A model generated the notes under the pieces. That model was not told the DNA's origin, made no database searches, and was given only the letters and a program-made list of their open reading frames with translations. From Xanthomonas hortorum (GTDB lineage: Bacteria > Pseudomonadota > Gammaproteobacteria > Xanthomonadales > Xanthomonadaceae), in assembly GCF_002940005.1 (NCBI RefSeq), contig NZ_MDEF01000008.1: DNA of 64,000 nt; one strand, 5' to 3'. Positions 55,663 through 64,000 of the stretch are shown here, piece after piece (within the stretch, counting starts at the first letter, position 1; every line of letters begins with the position of its first letter). The position numbers and the translations under genes were made by a program.

Positions 55663-57204
55663 CTAGGCGTTTCTGGTCATGGACCTTCCTGCATAGAACG
55701 CCTGTGCAGCATCCTTACAGACATTCTCGTAAAACACATCGGCATCCTCGGTGGTGTAGCCGGCTCCGACGAAGCATCCGCGCGCGATTTCATGCAACGT
55801 ATGCCTGACGCTGCTCGCATCGTCGTATACAGCATTGAGGCATGCCACCACTACCCCTACATCCTGTTTGGAAAGACGGGGCTCACCGCTCATCAAGCGT
55901 GCGTGGTTGATGCATGCAACGGCATTTGCGCTGGTGAACGAATCGCCCAACCCGGAACAGTCTTCGAAACCGTTGCCTTGTGCGTTGAGCTTGAAGTGCA
56001 CGATCGGCAGGCCTTCCATATTCTTCTGTTTCGCCATCTCCATGAAGTCTGCAAGAGCTTCGGGTCGATCCTGCAGGCGCCTGGACTGGAACTTCGTTTC
56101 CAACTGTTGCAATAACGGCCCGGCGACACTGGTGTTTCTTTTCAATACGCTGATGGAAGGATCTTCGAACATCAGGGTCGCATCGATCCTGTCCGTTTGC
56201 TCCTGCGATAGCAGCCCGTTGGCGATCAGCGTTTTCATGATGACTTTTTCGGGGTGGCCCCAATGCTCGTCGGCGGCATACACCTGACGGAAATTCAGGA
56301 TCGCTTGGCCGGCAGCGTGTTGTGCCTGCTTGCCAAGTTTGTCGTCGCCCTCCAGTGTACGTTCAAGCAATTCCATGCACTGTTTGAGCGACAACGCTCT
56401 GTCGCTCTGGGAATCCTGCTTGAAATGCTGCATGCCGCGATTGATGAAGGGCTGGGTGATTGATCGTGAGGTATATCCGCTTGCACCGGTCTGAGCATTG
56501 GGTACGCCGGTCAGAGAGTACTTGTTCTTGGTTTCGTAGAGCGGGCTTCTACTCAGGTCCGGATTGGCCGGGACATGCGTAGGGGCGTACTGGGCAATGC
56601 ACTCGTCCCTGATGCGCTCGCCCTTGAGGCAGGCAAGGTTGGTGAGCAGCGATTGCCGTGCGTGCTGGCTGTCGAAGAGGTGGCCGATATGAACCTTGGT
56701 CGCCGCACGGTAGTCGCTCATGGTGGCGAACTGGTTGGACCCGCACGTTCTGATCGGTACGAAGGGACGGCTGTGCGATGCGCGTTCTCCTTCGGTAGCG
56801 CTGTGATACCGCGCGTGATAGCTCTCCGCTTTCACGCATGCTTTCTCAAGCCGATCATTGCTGCTAAATCCGGCCTTGCCGTCGCGGAGCGAGGTCGTTG
56901 AAAGAAAGAAGTTGTCTGCCACATAGCCTGCGCCAGCAATGCCAAGAGCGTACTTGGCAGCTCGTGTTGCCCACTGTCCGCCATGGTCTCTGCCATTCTT
57001 TGGTGTGCCGTCCTGCGTATTGGGTGGACGCTGGCTTTGCTGTTTTTGCTTGTTCTTTCGAGTTGGCAACGCTCCCAGTAAGCCTGCCGTCGTTTCTGCA
57101 CAGGGAGTGGCTGACGCCGACGCGGGGGGGGATAACCCGGTGGAGGTGCCAGGGGTCAGTAGCCGCTGGACGGTGGCCAACGGCAGTGAGGTTTTTGTTC
57201 GCAT
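55663..57204 (-). CDS. xopAG: Type III secretion effector of the XopAG/AvrGf/HopG1 family
   Basis: A 513-residue protein related to AvrGf1/AvrGf2 of citrus xanthomonads and Pseudomonas HopG1. Shared stretches: NFFLSTTSLRDGKAGF, YRAATKVHIGHLFD, NKYSLTGV followed by GYTSRSITQPF, RNTSVAGPLLQQ, GLGDSFTSANA and ARGCFVGAGYT. The first 75 residues are rich in Ser, Thr, Pro and Ala, as expected for type III secretion and possibly organelle targeting. GPLL at residues 362-365 is the site that in AvrGf2 has been tied to cyclophilin binding. AGGAG precedes the ATG. A near-consensus PIP box lies 440 bp upstream. GC content is lower than in glnE next door, consistent with transfer. Confidence 0.92.
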   Translation of the reverse strand: MRTKTSLPLATVQRLLTPGTSTGLSPPASASATPCAETTAGLLGALPTRKNKQKQQSQRPPNTQDGTPKNGRDHGGQWATRAAKYALGIAGAGYVADNFFLSTTSLRDGKAGFSSNDRLEKACVKAESYHARYHSATEGERASHSRPFVPIRTCGSNQFATMSDYRAATKVHIGHLFDSQHARQSLLTNLACLKGERIRDECIAQYAPTHVPANPDLSRSPLYETKNKYSLTGVPNAQTGASGYTSRSITQPFINRGMQHFKQDSQSDRALSLKQCMELLERTLEGDDKLGKQAQHAAGQAILNFRQVYAADEHWGHPEKVIMKTLIANGLLSQEQTDRIDATLMFEDPSISVLKRNTSVAGPLLQQLETKFQSRRLQDRPEALADFMEMAKQKNMEGLPIVHFKLNAQGNGFEDCSGLGDSFTSANAVACINHARLMSGEPRLSKQDVGVVVACLNAVYDDASSVRHTLHEIARGCFVGAGYTTEDADVFYENVCKDAAQAFYAGRSMTRNA

Positions 57205-57605
57205 GAGGGGTCTCCTAGAGTGCAGGACGGAAATCAGCGATGCCGGTTGAGTCGATGCTAGACGGGCCTATGACCGAACGTAATGAACAGAGCGTACGTA
57301 GTAGAGAATTGAGGGGCGTAGCACGACGTTTGCGAGTGCCGTCTGGTGGTTTCATCCATCATCGGTCAGCTCTGTGATTGAAGATGCGGACCGCCCAATC
57401 AATTTGGTGTAAGCAATCTCTCGTTCCGCCACGTGATAATGAATACGCCTTACCGCAGTGGAGTCACCTGGATTTTCCTGTACTAGGACGTGGCTGACCA
57501 AACGCGATATGCCGGTGTTCTCGATGGTGCGTGCAACAGGGTGGGCGCATCAACCGTAGTCGACCTGTAAACCAAGCGTTTTTGATCCAGTTGACTCACA
57601 GGACG

Positions 57606-57667
57606 ACTGTGCCGCAGATCTGCGCACGCTTCCATTTCGACTGCGAAGATGTGATGTCATAAGCGAG
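57606..57667 (-). promoter_or_regulatory. PIP box and -10 element, probable HrpX-dependent promoter of xopAG
   Basis: On the minus strand CTCGC (57667-57663), exactly 15 bases, TTCGC (57647-57643) matches the plant-inducible-promoter consensus TTCGB-N15-TTCGB at all but one position. After 31 bases CACAGT (57611-57606) fits YANNNT at the expected distance. The element faces xopAG. The leader before the start codon would be about 400 bases, which is long. The rest of 57205-57766 has no coding region. Confidence 0.65.
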
Positions 57668-57766
57668 CAGCCACGCTGTGGCTCGTATCAGGAGCGTGTG
57701 CGATCGATGCACTGCCGTTGGATGCAGGACGTACCCGTATCATGTCGATCCAGGTGTGTGCTGCAG

Positions 57767-58324
57767 TCACCCGCTCGCGCGCGGCGCACTCCGCCACAGC
57801 AGTGCGCGGAACGGTCCGAGCAGAAACACGCCCATGCCCAGCTTCACCGCCAGATCGCCGGCCGCCCAGCTGATCCACGGCAGGCCGGCGCCGGCAAAGG
57901 CGATGCTCCAGAAGATCGCCGTATCCAGCGTGGCGCTGCAGGTGGTCGCCACGATCGGCGCGCGCCACCAGTTGCCATTACGCAGACGATCGAACACGCT
58001 GATATCCAGCAACTGCGCAGCGATAAACGCGCTGCACGACGCGATTGCGATCCGTGGCGTGGCCAGCCAGATCGACAACACCACTGCGAGCGCAAAGCCG
58101 CACCAGGCCACCTTGCGCGCTGCGCGTGGGCCGAAGCGGCGATTGATCAGGTTGCTCACCAGAAACGCCAACGGATACGAAAACGCGCCCCAGGTCAGCC
58201 AATCGTTGATCGGGTACTGCACCAGAATATTGGATAGCAGCACCACCGCGCCCATGGCCAGCACCGCCCACGTCAAGGCACGTGCGGTGAGTGGAGCGAA
58301 CAGCGTGGGGGATGTGGTGGACAT
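57767..58324 (-). CDS. VUT-family (queuosine-precursor-type) transporter
   Basis: A 185-residue integral membrane protein with five to six helices. NILVQYPIN, WGAFSYPLAFLVSNLINRRFGP and SCSAFIAAQLLDISVFDRLR are hallmarks of the YhhQ/VUT family. Family members import preQ0/preQ1, precursors of the modified tRNA base queuosine. The substrate for this copy is inferred. It stands apart from other genes of that pathway. Confidence 0.85.
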   Translation of the reverse strand: MSTTSPTLFAPLTARALTWAVLAMGAVVLLSNILVQYPINDWLTWGAFSYPLAFLVSNLINRRFGPRAARKVAWCGFALAVVLSIWLATPRIAIASCSAFIAAQLLDISVFDRLRNGNWWRAPIVATTCSATLDTAIFWSIAFAGAGLPWISWAAGDLAVKLGMGVFLLGPFRALLWRSAPRASG

Positions 58325-58556
58325 GGCGGGCGGCAGTGAGCGATCAGCGCCAATTATCCGCGCGTTTGGCGCATGCGGACCAGTGCGCTGCGCGGGGCCG
58401 CCAGTGCCTGCACCAGTACCACGGCGTGACTGTTCGTCAGACAGTGGCCGATACGCGCGCGCGCACCGCGCGTAAAACTGTGTCCGGAGACGTGAGACGT
58501 GAGACGTCAGCGACGCCCCATCGCAGCCGTGAGCTGTTGTACGCAGCGTTCCAGCA

Positions 58557-59060
58557 TCACCAGATCTTGCTACTGTTCTGTGCGGCCGCTTCTGCGGTCG
58601 GCACGAATGCCAACGCCTGGCCTTGTGGCGACTGCACGGTCCAGCCCGCGCCGGCCGGGCTCGGTTGAAAGGTCACCGTCTCGCCAACGTGGAAGCCGGC
58701 AGTCGGGTCGTCCTGGCGTGCCGGCCAGCGCAGCAGGGCGGTGTTGTCGGCTTGCGCTGGATCCTGCAAGTGCACTTCGCAGCCGCCATCGGTGGTTTTC
58801 TCCACCGACTTCACTCGCATCGGCGGCAATGGCCCGGCGGAGGCTTTGTTCGATGCATCGCCGAGCGCTTCCGAGCCCCTGCCCACACTGTGGCCGACAG
58901 CGATCGACACGAATACCGGTGCCGACACCACCAGGATCGCCGACATCATCGAGGCATCGCCGCGCGTGATCGTGGTCAAGCCTGCGTGGGCCCGCATCGG
59001 CTGACCAAACGCGATGGCCAGCAACAGGCCAAGGCCGGCAGATCGAAGAGGGATGTTCAT
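58557..59060 (-). CDS. Secreted protein of unknown function paired with DUF2145 protein
   Basis: A 167-residue protein with a signal peptide (GLGLLLAIAFGQPMRAHA), a second hydrophobic segment (MMSAILVVSAPVFVSIAVG) and a C-terminal beta-rich domain (PPMRVKSVEKTTDGGCEVHLQ; ALLRWPARQDDP). Its start overlaps the stop of the DUF2145 gene by four bases, so they are coupled. No family name recognised. Confidence 0.75.
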   Translation of the reverse strand: MNIPLRSAGLGLLLAIAFGQPMRAHAGLTTITRGDASMMSAILVVSAPVFVSIAVGHSVGRGSEALGDASNKASAGPLPPMRVKSVEKTTDGGCEVHLQDPAQADNTALLRWPARQDDPTAGFHVGETVTFQPSPAGAGWTVQSPQGQALAFVPTAEAAAQNSSKIW

Positions 59061-59920
59061 GGAGACGCTCCGTGCGTGGTGACGCTGTGTGGAATGGAAT
59101 GATCCTGCTGCAGCATGTGCTGTTGCTGCAGGAAATCGAACACCGACTCGACCGTGATCACCGAATAATTGCCGGAGATGCGCTCGCTGGCAGGATGGTC
59201 GGTGACGGCGGCATTGGCGACGAAGAAGCGTGCGCCGATGCGCTTGCTCAGATCGAGATGCAGGCGGGTGGGCTGGTAGCCGTTACGCTTGAGCCAGGCT
59301 TGCGCGCTGCGCCGATCCTGCACTGGTGCCGGTGTTGCAGAAGGTGCATCGGTCGCCGCCAGCGCCGCTGCCAGCACTTCGAGCACCCATTGATTGGAGT
59401 TCTGATACTCGGTGGAAAACGGATAGGCAATCATGCTGTAACGCGCTTCGTGCAGCGTGTGCGCCAGCGGGGCCGGATCCTGCAACAGCGTGTGTAGCTG
59501 CTGCTGCAATGCAGGCGCCAGCACGCCGACGCGCAGATCGGCGTTGAGTGCGCTTTCGCCGATGAAGTTGCTCAGACCTTCGCGATACAGCTCGGAGCTG
59601 TCCGACTTGCAGTGATTGAGCAGGTGCTTCACCCGCCAGGTGCCGTCGTCCTCGCGCAGCGCGAAGGCCAGGTGGCTGTGTTTCAACCCGTAGCGGCTCA
59701 GATCCTGGCCGCCGCGTGCCAGCAGCACCACCTGCGCACCATCCACTGCATCCAGCGCCTGTTGGGTGGATTTGGCCATGTCGAACATCGCCGCCAGCGT
59801 GGCCGGTGTGGGGTAATGCGGTGTGCACACCGGCGCGGCAACGGCGGGCAGTGCGGCACTCAGGCACAGGAGCAACAGTGTTGTTGCAGGCCAGGTGCGT
59901 TGTTTGTCTTCCATTTGCAT
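59057..59920 (-). CDS. DUF2145 family secreted protein
   Basis: About 287 residues from the ATG at 59920. A signal peptide (TTLLLLCLSAALPAVAAPVC) leads into a DUF2145 domain: YPTPATLAAMFDMAKST, QVVLLARGGQDLSRYGLKHSHLAFALR, and RYSMIAYPFSTEYQNSNQWVLE. The fold suggests a papain-like or NlpC-related periplasmic protein, but activity is unproven. It forms a coupled pair with the gene at 58557. Confidence 0.88.
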   Translation of the reverse strand: MQMEDKQRTWPATTLLLLCLSAALPAVAAPVCTPHYPTPATLAAMFDMAKSTQQALDAVDGAQVVLLARGGQDLSRYGLKHSHLAFALREDDGTWRVKHLLNHCKSDSSELYREGLSNFIGESALNADLRVGVLAPALQQQLHTLLQDPAPLAHTLHEARYSMIAYPFSTEYQNSNQWVLEVLAAALAATDAPSATPAPVQDRRSAQAWLKRNGYQPTRLHLDLSKRIGARFFVANAAVTDHPASERISGNYSVITVESVFDFLQQQHMLQQDHSIPHSVTTHGASP

Positions 59921-59969
59921 GCGGGTGCATCGTCCTTGTGTCTGCCCCGTGTCACTCACGGCCGCGCCA

Positions 59970-60917
59970 TCATACGTGCAGGCGCTCACGTACCAGGGTG
60001 GCAATGCGTTGGGTTTCGCGCAATGGTTCAAGGTGTGGCTGCGCTGCGAACACCGCGCTTGCCTCGCATAGACGGCCGTGCGCCTGCAGTGCCCGAACAT
60101 ATGTCTCAACCCGCCCTTGTGCCTGATCGGCAAATGCTGCGGCCACCGGTACGCGCGTGGCGCACGCTTCGGACATCAGGTTGACCGAGTCGGCGCTGGC
60201 CACGATCGCATCGGCCCAGCCCAGCAGGCCGGCGTATGGATTTGGCCCATCGCGCGTGTCGCACCACAGCAGGCCTGGCAGATCTGCGCGCAGCTTGCGC
60301 AGCGTCGCCATTGCCTCCGGCGGAGTGCGTCGCGACGTGGTGACCAGCAGGCTGCCGCCGACCGCGTACAGCTGCTCGCGTAGCTGCGCGCACAGCGCCG
60401 CCAGCGCCTGACCCGTCCACGGCACGTGTGCGGTGGGGCCGCCGATCAGCAGCGCCACGCGCGTGCCGGGCAGGGTGCCGAGCGTGGGGAACGCGGCGCG
60501 GCCGGCGGCCAGCCAGGCATCGTCCACCGGGTGCAGGCTGCCGAGCAGGGTGATCACGTTCGCGCCACGCAGCGCATCGTGCTCGGGCACGATCAGCAGA
60601 TCCCAATGGCGCCGGTCCAGGCGCGGATCCAGGACTTGCACCACCCGGCTACCGCGCGCGCGCAACAGCCGGGTGGCCAGCGCGGCCTGGCGTCCGCAGC
60701 CGATCGCCAGCGCCGGTGGCTGCTGCAATTGCCGGGCGAATCCGGGTCCGAATGCAGCCTGGGCGCCTGGTAGCAGACGCGGCGCAACCCAGCGCCAGGG
60801 CGCGCGGGCCTGCAGATGCAGCGCGGTGACCGGCTCCGGCTGCAGCGCACGCGCCAGCGCCTCGGCCTGGCGTGCATTGCCGGCGCGGCCATCGCTGACC
60901 GCCCAGGTCAGCGCCAT
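59970..60917 (-). CDS. ELM1/GtrOC1-like family protein
   Basis: From the ATG at 60917 (MALTWAVSDGRAGNARQAEAL) 315 residues of the bacterial family related to plant ELM1 (mitochondrial fission protein). It has two Rossmann-like halves, with AIGCGRQAALATRLLR, PEHDALRGANVITLLGSLHPV, LLIGGPTAHVPW and DAIVASADSVNLMSEAC. The pattern is like GT-B glycosyltransferases. In bacteria the role is unknown, possibly a surface-sugar transferase. It is divergent from the rutE-like gene. Confidence 0.85.
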   Translation of the reverse strand: MALTWAVSDGRAGNARQAEALARALQPEPVTALHLQARAPWRWVAPRLLPGAQAAFGPGFARQLQQPPALAIGCGRQAALATRLLRARGSRVVQVLDPRLDRRHWDLLIVPEHDALRGANVITLLGSLHPVDDAWLAAGRAAFPTLGTLPGTRVALLIGGPTAHVPWTGQALAALCAQLREQLYAVGGSLLVTTSRRTPPEAMATLRKLRADLPGLLWCDTRDGPNPYAGLLGWADAIVASADSVNLMSEACATRVPVAAAFADQAQGRVETYVRALQAHGRLCEASAVFAAQPHLEPLRETQRIATLVRERLHV

Positions 60918-61053
60918 CGTTTCGAATCCGACATAGATTTGTTTCAGATTGAGCGTGTGTTGCAGCAATCGCGTCACTCTACACTGCGGGTCTTCACACC
61001 TGGGCCGGTGCCGCACTCTACTGTCGCCCATTCCTTTGCCTTCCGGAGTCTCC

Positions 61054-61644
61054 ATGTCCGACCTGCTCGACGCTGCCGTGCTGGATCAGCTGTTCCGTAC
61101 AGCCCGCACGCAAAACGCCTTTCTCGACACGCCCGTCAGAGAAGACCAGCTGCGCCAGCTTTACGACTTGGTGAAGTGGGGCCCGACTGCCGCCAACGGC
61201 TCGCCGGCACGTTTCGTGTTCGTGACCAGCCCGGAAGGCAAGCAGAAGCTCAAGCCGGCGCTGTCCGAGGCCAACGCCGCCAAGACGCTGGGCGCGCCGG
61301 TCACGGTGATCGTCGGTTATGACGAGCAATTCCACGAAAAGCTGCCCTATCTGTTCCCGCATGCCGATGCGAAGAGCTGGTTTGAGGGCTCGCGCGATAT
61401 GCGCGTGTCCGGTGCGTTCCGTAACAGCTCGCTGCAGGGCGCCTATCTGATCCTGGCCGCACGTGCGCTGGGCCTGGATGCCGGCCCGATGTCCGGCTTC
61501 GACAATGCCAAGGTAGATGCGGCGTTCTTTGCCGGCACGCCGATCAAATCCAATTTCCTGATCAATCTCGGCTACGGTGACCCGGCCGCGTTGTACCCGC
61601 GGCTGCCGCGCCTGAGTTTTGACGAAGCCGCACGCATCGAATAA
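61054..61644 (+). CDS. RutE-like NAD(P)H nitroreductase / malonic semialdehyde reductase
   Basis: A 196-residue flavoprotein of the nitroreductase superfamily. The ATG follows CCGGAG. Family stretches: LVKWGPTAANGSPARFVFV, LGAPVTVIVGYD, and AYLILAARALGLDAGPMSGFD. The length and motifs fit the RutE/HadB subgroup, which in E. coli reduces malonic semialdehyde in pyrimidine breakdown. No other rut genes are near, so the natural substrate is open. Confidence 0.9.
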   Translation: MSDLLDAAVLDQLFRTARTQNAFLDTPVREDQLRQLYDLVKWGPTAANGSPARFVFVTSPEGKQKLKPALSEANAAKTLGAPVTVIVGYDEQFHEKLPYLFPHADAKSWFEGSRDMRVSGAFRNSSLQGAYLILAARALGLDAGPMSGFDNAKVDAAFFAGTPIKSNFLINLGYGDPAALYPRLPRLSFDEAARIE

Positions 61645-61734
61645 GCGCGCGTCCCCCTTTCCTGCAGTCCTCGTCCGTCTGCGTTCTGTCCCATCCGCGT
61701 TGATTCAACGCGTCTCTCATCACATGGAGTTTCA

Positions 61735-62466
61735 ATGAAGACCACCCACAAACTGCTGCTGCCGCTCGCCCTGACCCTGGCCATTGCCGCCTGCTCCAAG
61801 CCGGCCGACAACGCCGCCGCACCGGCCGCCGAAACCCCGGCCGCCACTGCACCGGCCGATGCCGCTGCTGCCCCGGCACCTGCTGCCGCCGAGTCGACCG
61901 CCTCGACCGCGCCGGCCGTGACAGTGGCCTCGGGCACCTACACCCTGGACCCGAGCCACACCGACGTGCTGGCGCAGTGGAGCCACTTCGGCTTCTCCAA
62001 CCCCACCGCGCATTTCGGCAATGTCGACGGCACCCTGGTGTACGACGCGGCCGACGTGACCAAGTCCACCGTGCAGGTCACCCTGCCGCTGTCCGGCTTG
62101 AACAGCTTCACCGCCAAGTTCGACGAACACCTGAAGAGCGGTGACTTCTTCGACGCGGCCAAGTTCCCGACCGCCACCTTCAAGAGCACCAAGGTCGAAG
62201 CGGCCGGCCCCAACAAGCTGACCGTCACCGGCGATCTGACCATCAAGGATCAGACCAAGCCGGTCGTGCTGGACGTCATCCTCAACGGTGCCGGCGAGCA
62301 CCCGATGAAGAAGGTGCCGGCTGCTGGTTTCGACGCCACCACCACCATCAAGCGCACCGACTTCGGCGTGGGCCAGTACGCCCCGAACGTCAGCGACGAA
62401 GTGAAGATCCGCATCACCACCGAAGCCCTGCAGGCCAAGGCCGGTGACGCCGCTGCCGCGAAGTAA
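61735..62466 (+). CDS. YceI-family lipoprotein
   Basis: A 243-residue protein with a lipoprotein signal (LLLPLALTLAIAAC, lipid-modified Cys at residue 20). A 40-residue Ala/Pro-rich linker is followed by a YceI lipocalin-like domain (GTYTLDPSHTDVLAQWSHFGFSNPTAHF, FDEHLKSGDFFDAAKFPTATF). YceI domains bind isoprenoid quinone-like lipids in the periplasm. It ends before a strong terminator. Confidence 0.93.
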   Translation: MKTTHKLLLPLALTLAIAACSKPADNAAAPAAETPAATAPADAAAAPAPAAAESTASTAPAVTVASGTYTLDPSHTDVLAQWSHFGFSNPTAHFGNVDGTLVYDAADVTKSTVQVTLPLSGLNSFTAKFDEHLKSGDFFDAAKFPTATFKSTKVEAAGPNKLTVTGDLTIKDQTKPVVLDVILNGAGEHPMKKVPAAGFDATTTIKRTDFGVGQYAPNVSDEVKIRITTEALQAKAGDAAAAK

Positions 62467-62557
62467 TTCGCTGCAAAGGTGATGCATCGGTGCGCGTGAT
62501 CGCACCGATGTGTGGAACGCATAAGCCGGTCGATTGGCTTGATGCTGTTCACTGAAG

Positions 62558-62599
62558 AAAAAACGGCGCCTCTCCATCTTGTGGGAAGCGCCGTTTTTT
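62558..62599. terminator. Terminator after the YceI gene
   Basis: AAAAAACGGCGC at 62558-62569 pairs with GCGCCGTTTTTT at 62588-62599. A and T runs flank the stem on both sides. Confidence 0.93.
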
Positions 62600-62620
62600 A
62601 TGGGCGTTGCGGTCGAGGGC

Positions 62621-62726
62621 GCGGTGCCCTCACCGCTCGCGGGACACGCCGTGAACCCGTCCCTGGGGGCTCGGTGGCGGCATCCATGCCGCCACACGGT
62701 CCCGCAAGCGGTGAGGACACCGCACC
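62621..62726 (-). repeat. Bipartite long stem-loop element, copy 2 (inverted orientation)
   Basis: Outer arms CTCACCGCTCGCGGGAC and GTCCCGCAAGCGGTGAG enclose a 27-bp spacer and then the inner hairpin GGTGGCGGCAT-CC-ATGCCGCCAC (62673-62695). The order spacer-then-hairpin is the reverse of copies 1 and 3. The arms are more diverged. Confidence 0.8.
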
Positions 62727-62864
62727 AGAGAGTTGGTCGGTAGTTTGATGAAAGACTACCTGTTGATCGCGTTGCGTTTTGCGTTGCGAAGCTGATCGGC
62801 CGCAGCGTTGTCCAAATAACACACCATGCCTTGCTTGCAACCATGCACACCGACCATCTGGACT

Positions 62865-62972
62865 GGTCCTTGCCGGCCCACCATCGCGGGACCTTACGCG
62901 GCATGGATGCCGCGTAAGCGCTTACAAGGACGTACTTGTAGCGTGTCCCGCGATGGTGGGCCGGCAAGGGCC
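62865..62972 (+). repeat. Bipartite long stem-loop element, copy 3
   Basis: Outer arms of 28 bp pair at 27 positions (GGTCCTTGCCGGCCCACCAT and on). The inner hairpin CTTACGCGGCAT/ATGCCGCGTAAG is identical to copy 1. It lies between the YceI gene and the convergent siderophore-interacting protein. The stretch 62467-63042 holds only the terminator and these two elements. Confidence 0.9.
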
Positions 62973-63042
62973 CTGCGGAAAATCCACAGATCAACCGCCG
63001 TCTGCACGGCAAACGCTGCACCCAGAGCCGCCATGCTGTCCG

Positions 63043-63831
63043 TTAGTGCGGAGCTGATTCCGCCTTCCAATATCCCTTCGCGCGCACAGAGTCCTTGTCC
63101 ACGCCATGGTGTTCTTCGAGAAACTTGCGCATCGCACGTGCACGCATGGATTCGGTGCCGATCCAGTAGAAGGTGTCGCCGTCGTGCGGCTCGTAATCGC
63201 GCAGGCTGTCTTCCAACAAGGTGCTGCTGGCCGCATCGAAGCCGTTGCGTTCCAGCCAGTACACGTCCACGTCGGCGGCGCTGAGCAGTTCCTGGCGTTC
63301 GGCGGCATCGGCGATTTCAATAAAGACTTCTGCATGCATATCGGCGGGCATCGCTTCCAGCCAGCGGCCGATCGCCGGCAGTGCGGTTTCATCGCCGATC
63401 AGCACGTAGTGGTCGTAGTCGTCGGCGACCAGGAACGAACCACGCGGGCCGCCAATTTTCAGTGTGTCGCCGGGCTGTGCCTGCGCCGCCCAGCTGGAGG
63501 CCACGCCGTCGCCGTGCAGCACGAAGTCGATGCTCAGCTCGCCGCTTTGCGGGTCGAATGCGCGCGGTGTGTAGTCGCGGCCCGGCGAGGGCAGGGCGCC
63601 TTCGTCATAGCGCGGGCCTTCTGCCGTCATCGTCGGCAGCACGAAGGCGCCGTCGGTATTGGGGAAGAACAGCTTGACGTGATCGTCCGGTGCGTCGCTT
63701 TGAAAGCCTGCAAGTTCGTTGCCGCCAAAGACGATACGGCGCATCTGCGGGGTGATCGATTCGCAGCGCAGCACCTGCACGGAGCGCAGGCGCGAGTCGC
63801 GGCGGACTTGGGTGTTGGTGTGGGTTGCCAT
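63043..63831 (-). CDS. Siderophore-interacting protein (ferric-siderophore reductase)
   Basis: A 262-residue member of the SIP/ViuB family from the ATG at 63831 (MATHTNTQVRRDSRLRSVQVL). The FAD-binding half has RIVFGGNELAGFQSD, DHVKLFFP and RDYTPRAFDP, the flavin motif. The SIP C-terminal half has GDETALPAIGRWLEA, then YWIGTESMRARAMRKFLEEHHG and KGYWK. These enzymes reduce ferric siderophores in the cytosol to free the iron, which fits the receptor operon 12 kb away. Terminal iron regulation could not be seen upstream. Confidence 0.93.
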   Translation of the reverse strand: MATHTNTQVRRDSRLRSVQVLRCESITPQMRRIVFGGNELAGFQSDAPDDHVKLFFPNTDGAFVLPTMTAEGPRYDEGALPSPGRDYTPRAFDPQSGELSIDFVLHGDGVASSWAAQAQPGDTLKIGGPRGSFLVADDYDHYVLIGDETALPAIGRWLEAMPADMHAEVFIEIADAAERQELLSAADVDVYWLERNGFDAASSTLLEDSLRDYEPHDGDTFYWIGTESMRARAMRKFLEEHHGVDKDSVRAKGYWKAESAPH

Positions 63832-63920
63832 GGGGGAATTGTTCCTGGATTGCCGTGCGTATGCGCGATGGGAAGAAGTGGGATTTAACTGGCAAAACTG
63901 ATGGCGCAATAGATAATCGA

Positions 63921-63951
63921 ATAAACCAGCTAGGCAAATAAACCAGCTAGG
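63921..63951. repeat. Short direct repeat at the right boundary
   Basis: ATAAACCAGCTAGG occurs at 63921-63934 and 63938-63951, period 17 bp. Each copy contains CTAG. Confidence 0.7.
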
Positions 63952-64000
63952 GAAGGTCTGAATAACGCGGCCTGAGAGCGCGGAATGTCGCGTCGTTGCG
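63948..64000. mobile_element. Possible left end of an IS5-type insertion sequence (cut by window end)
   Basis: After a CTAG tetramer, which fits the YTAR target of IS5-group elements, begins GGAAGGTCTGAATAAC. This resembles terminal inverted repeats of Xanthomonas IS5-family elements as I remember them. No transposase is inside the window, so this is tentative. Confidence 0.3.

Overview
The window is a contiguous piece of a GC-rich gammaproteobacterial chromosome that I assign to Xanthomonas. Reasons: gene order around groES-groEL-xopX and purD-purH-fis, two type III effectors of plant-pathogenic xanthomonads (XopX and an XopAG/AvrGf/HopG1-family protein), an InaX-type ice nucleation protein, several TonB-dependent receptors, and plant-pathogen style hrp promoter signals. 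The species is not resolved; inaX together with xopX and xopAG suggests a strain of the arboricola/hortorum/campestris side of the genus, but that is inference.

Left part (1-20 kb): the end of a membrane protein, a FUSC-family membrane protein, purD and purH, then a 4.36 kb inaX gene on the opposite strand wedged between purH and fis, followed by fis, a DUF3426 protein, an XRE regulator with a divergent partner, prmA, a secreted protein pair, and an aroQ-accB-accC operon that carries a four-helix-bundle (S23) gene between accB and accC. 20-30 kb: remnant of an MmyB-type regulator, dsbD and cutA, a secreted endonuclease I, groES-groEL with CIRCE and a heat-shock-type promoter, and a dienelactone hydrolase.

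Middle part (29-45 kb): effector gene xopX divergent from a large TonB-dependent receptor; a stand-alone HTH-HipA fusion kinase; class I DAHP synthase preceded by an aromatic-rich leader peptide and attenuator; an acetate CoA-transferase; and a tandem pair of large membrane-anchored paralogues. 45.8-52.5 kb is an iron-uptake operon: Fur box, FecI-type sigma factor, FecR, siderophore receptor, PepSY membrane protein and two small membrane proteins.

Right part (52.7-64 kb): glnE, then effector gene xopAG with a near-consensus PIP box, a VUT-family transporter, a DUF2145 pair, an ELM1-like protein, a RutE-like nitroreductase, a YceI lipoprotein and a siderophore-interacting (ferric reductase) protein. 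The window ends in what may be the left end of an IS5-type element.

Three families of intergenic repeats recur: heptamer arrays (GGGAATN type), a long bipartite stem-loop element present three times, and CTCTCCCGG-type repeats. No rRNA, tRNA or CRISPR array was seen.
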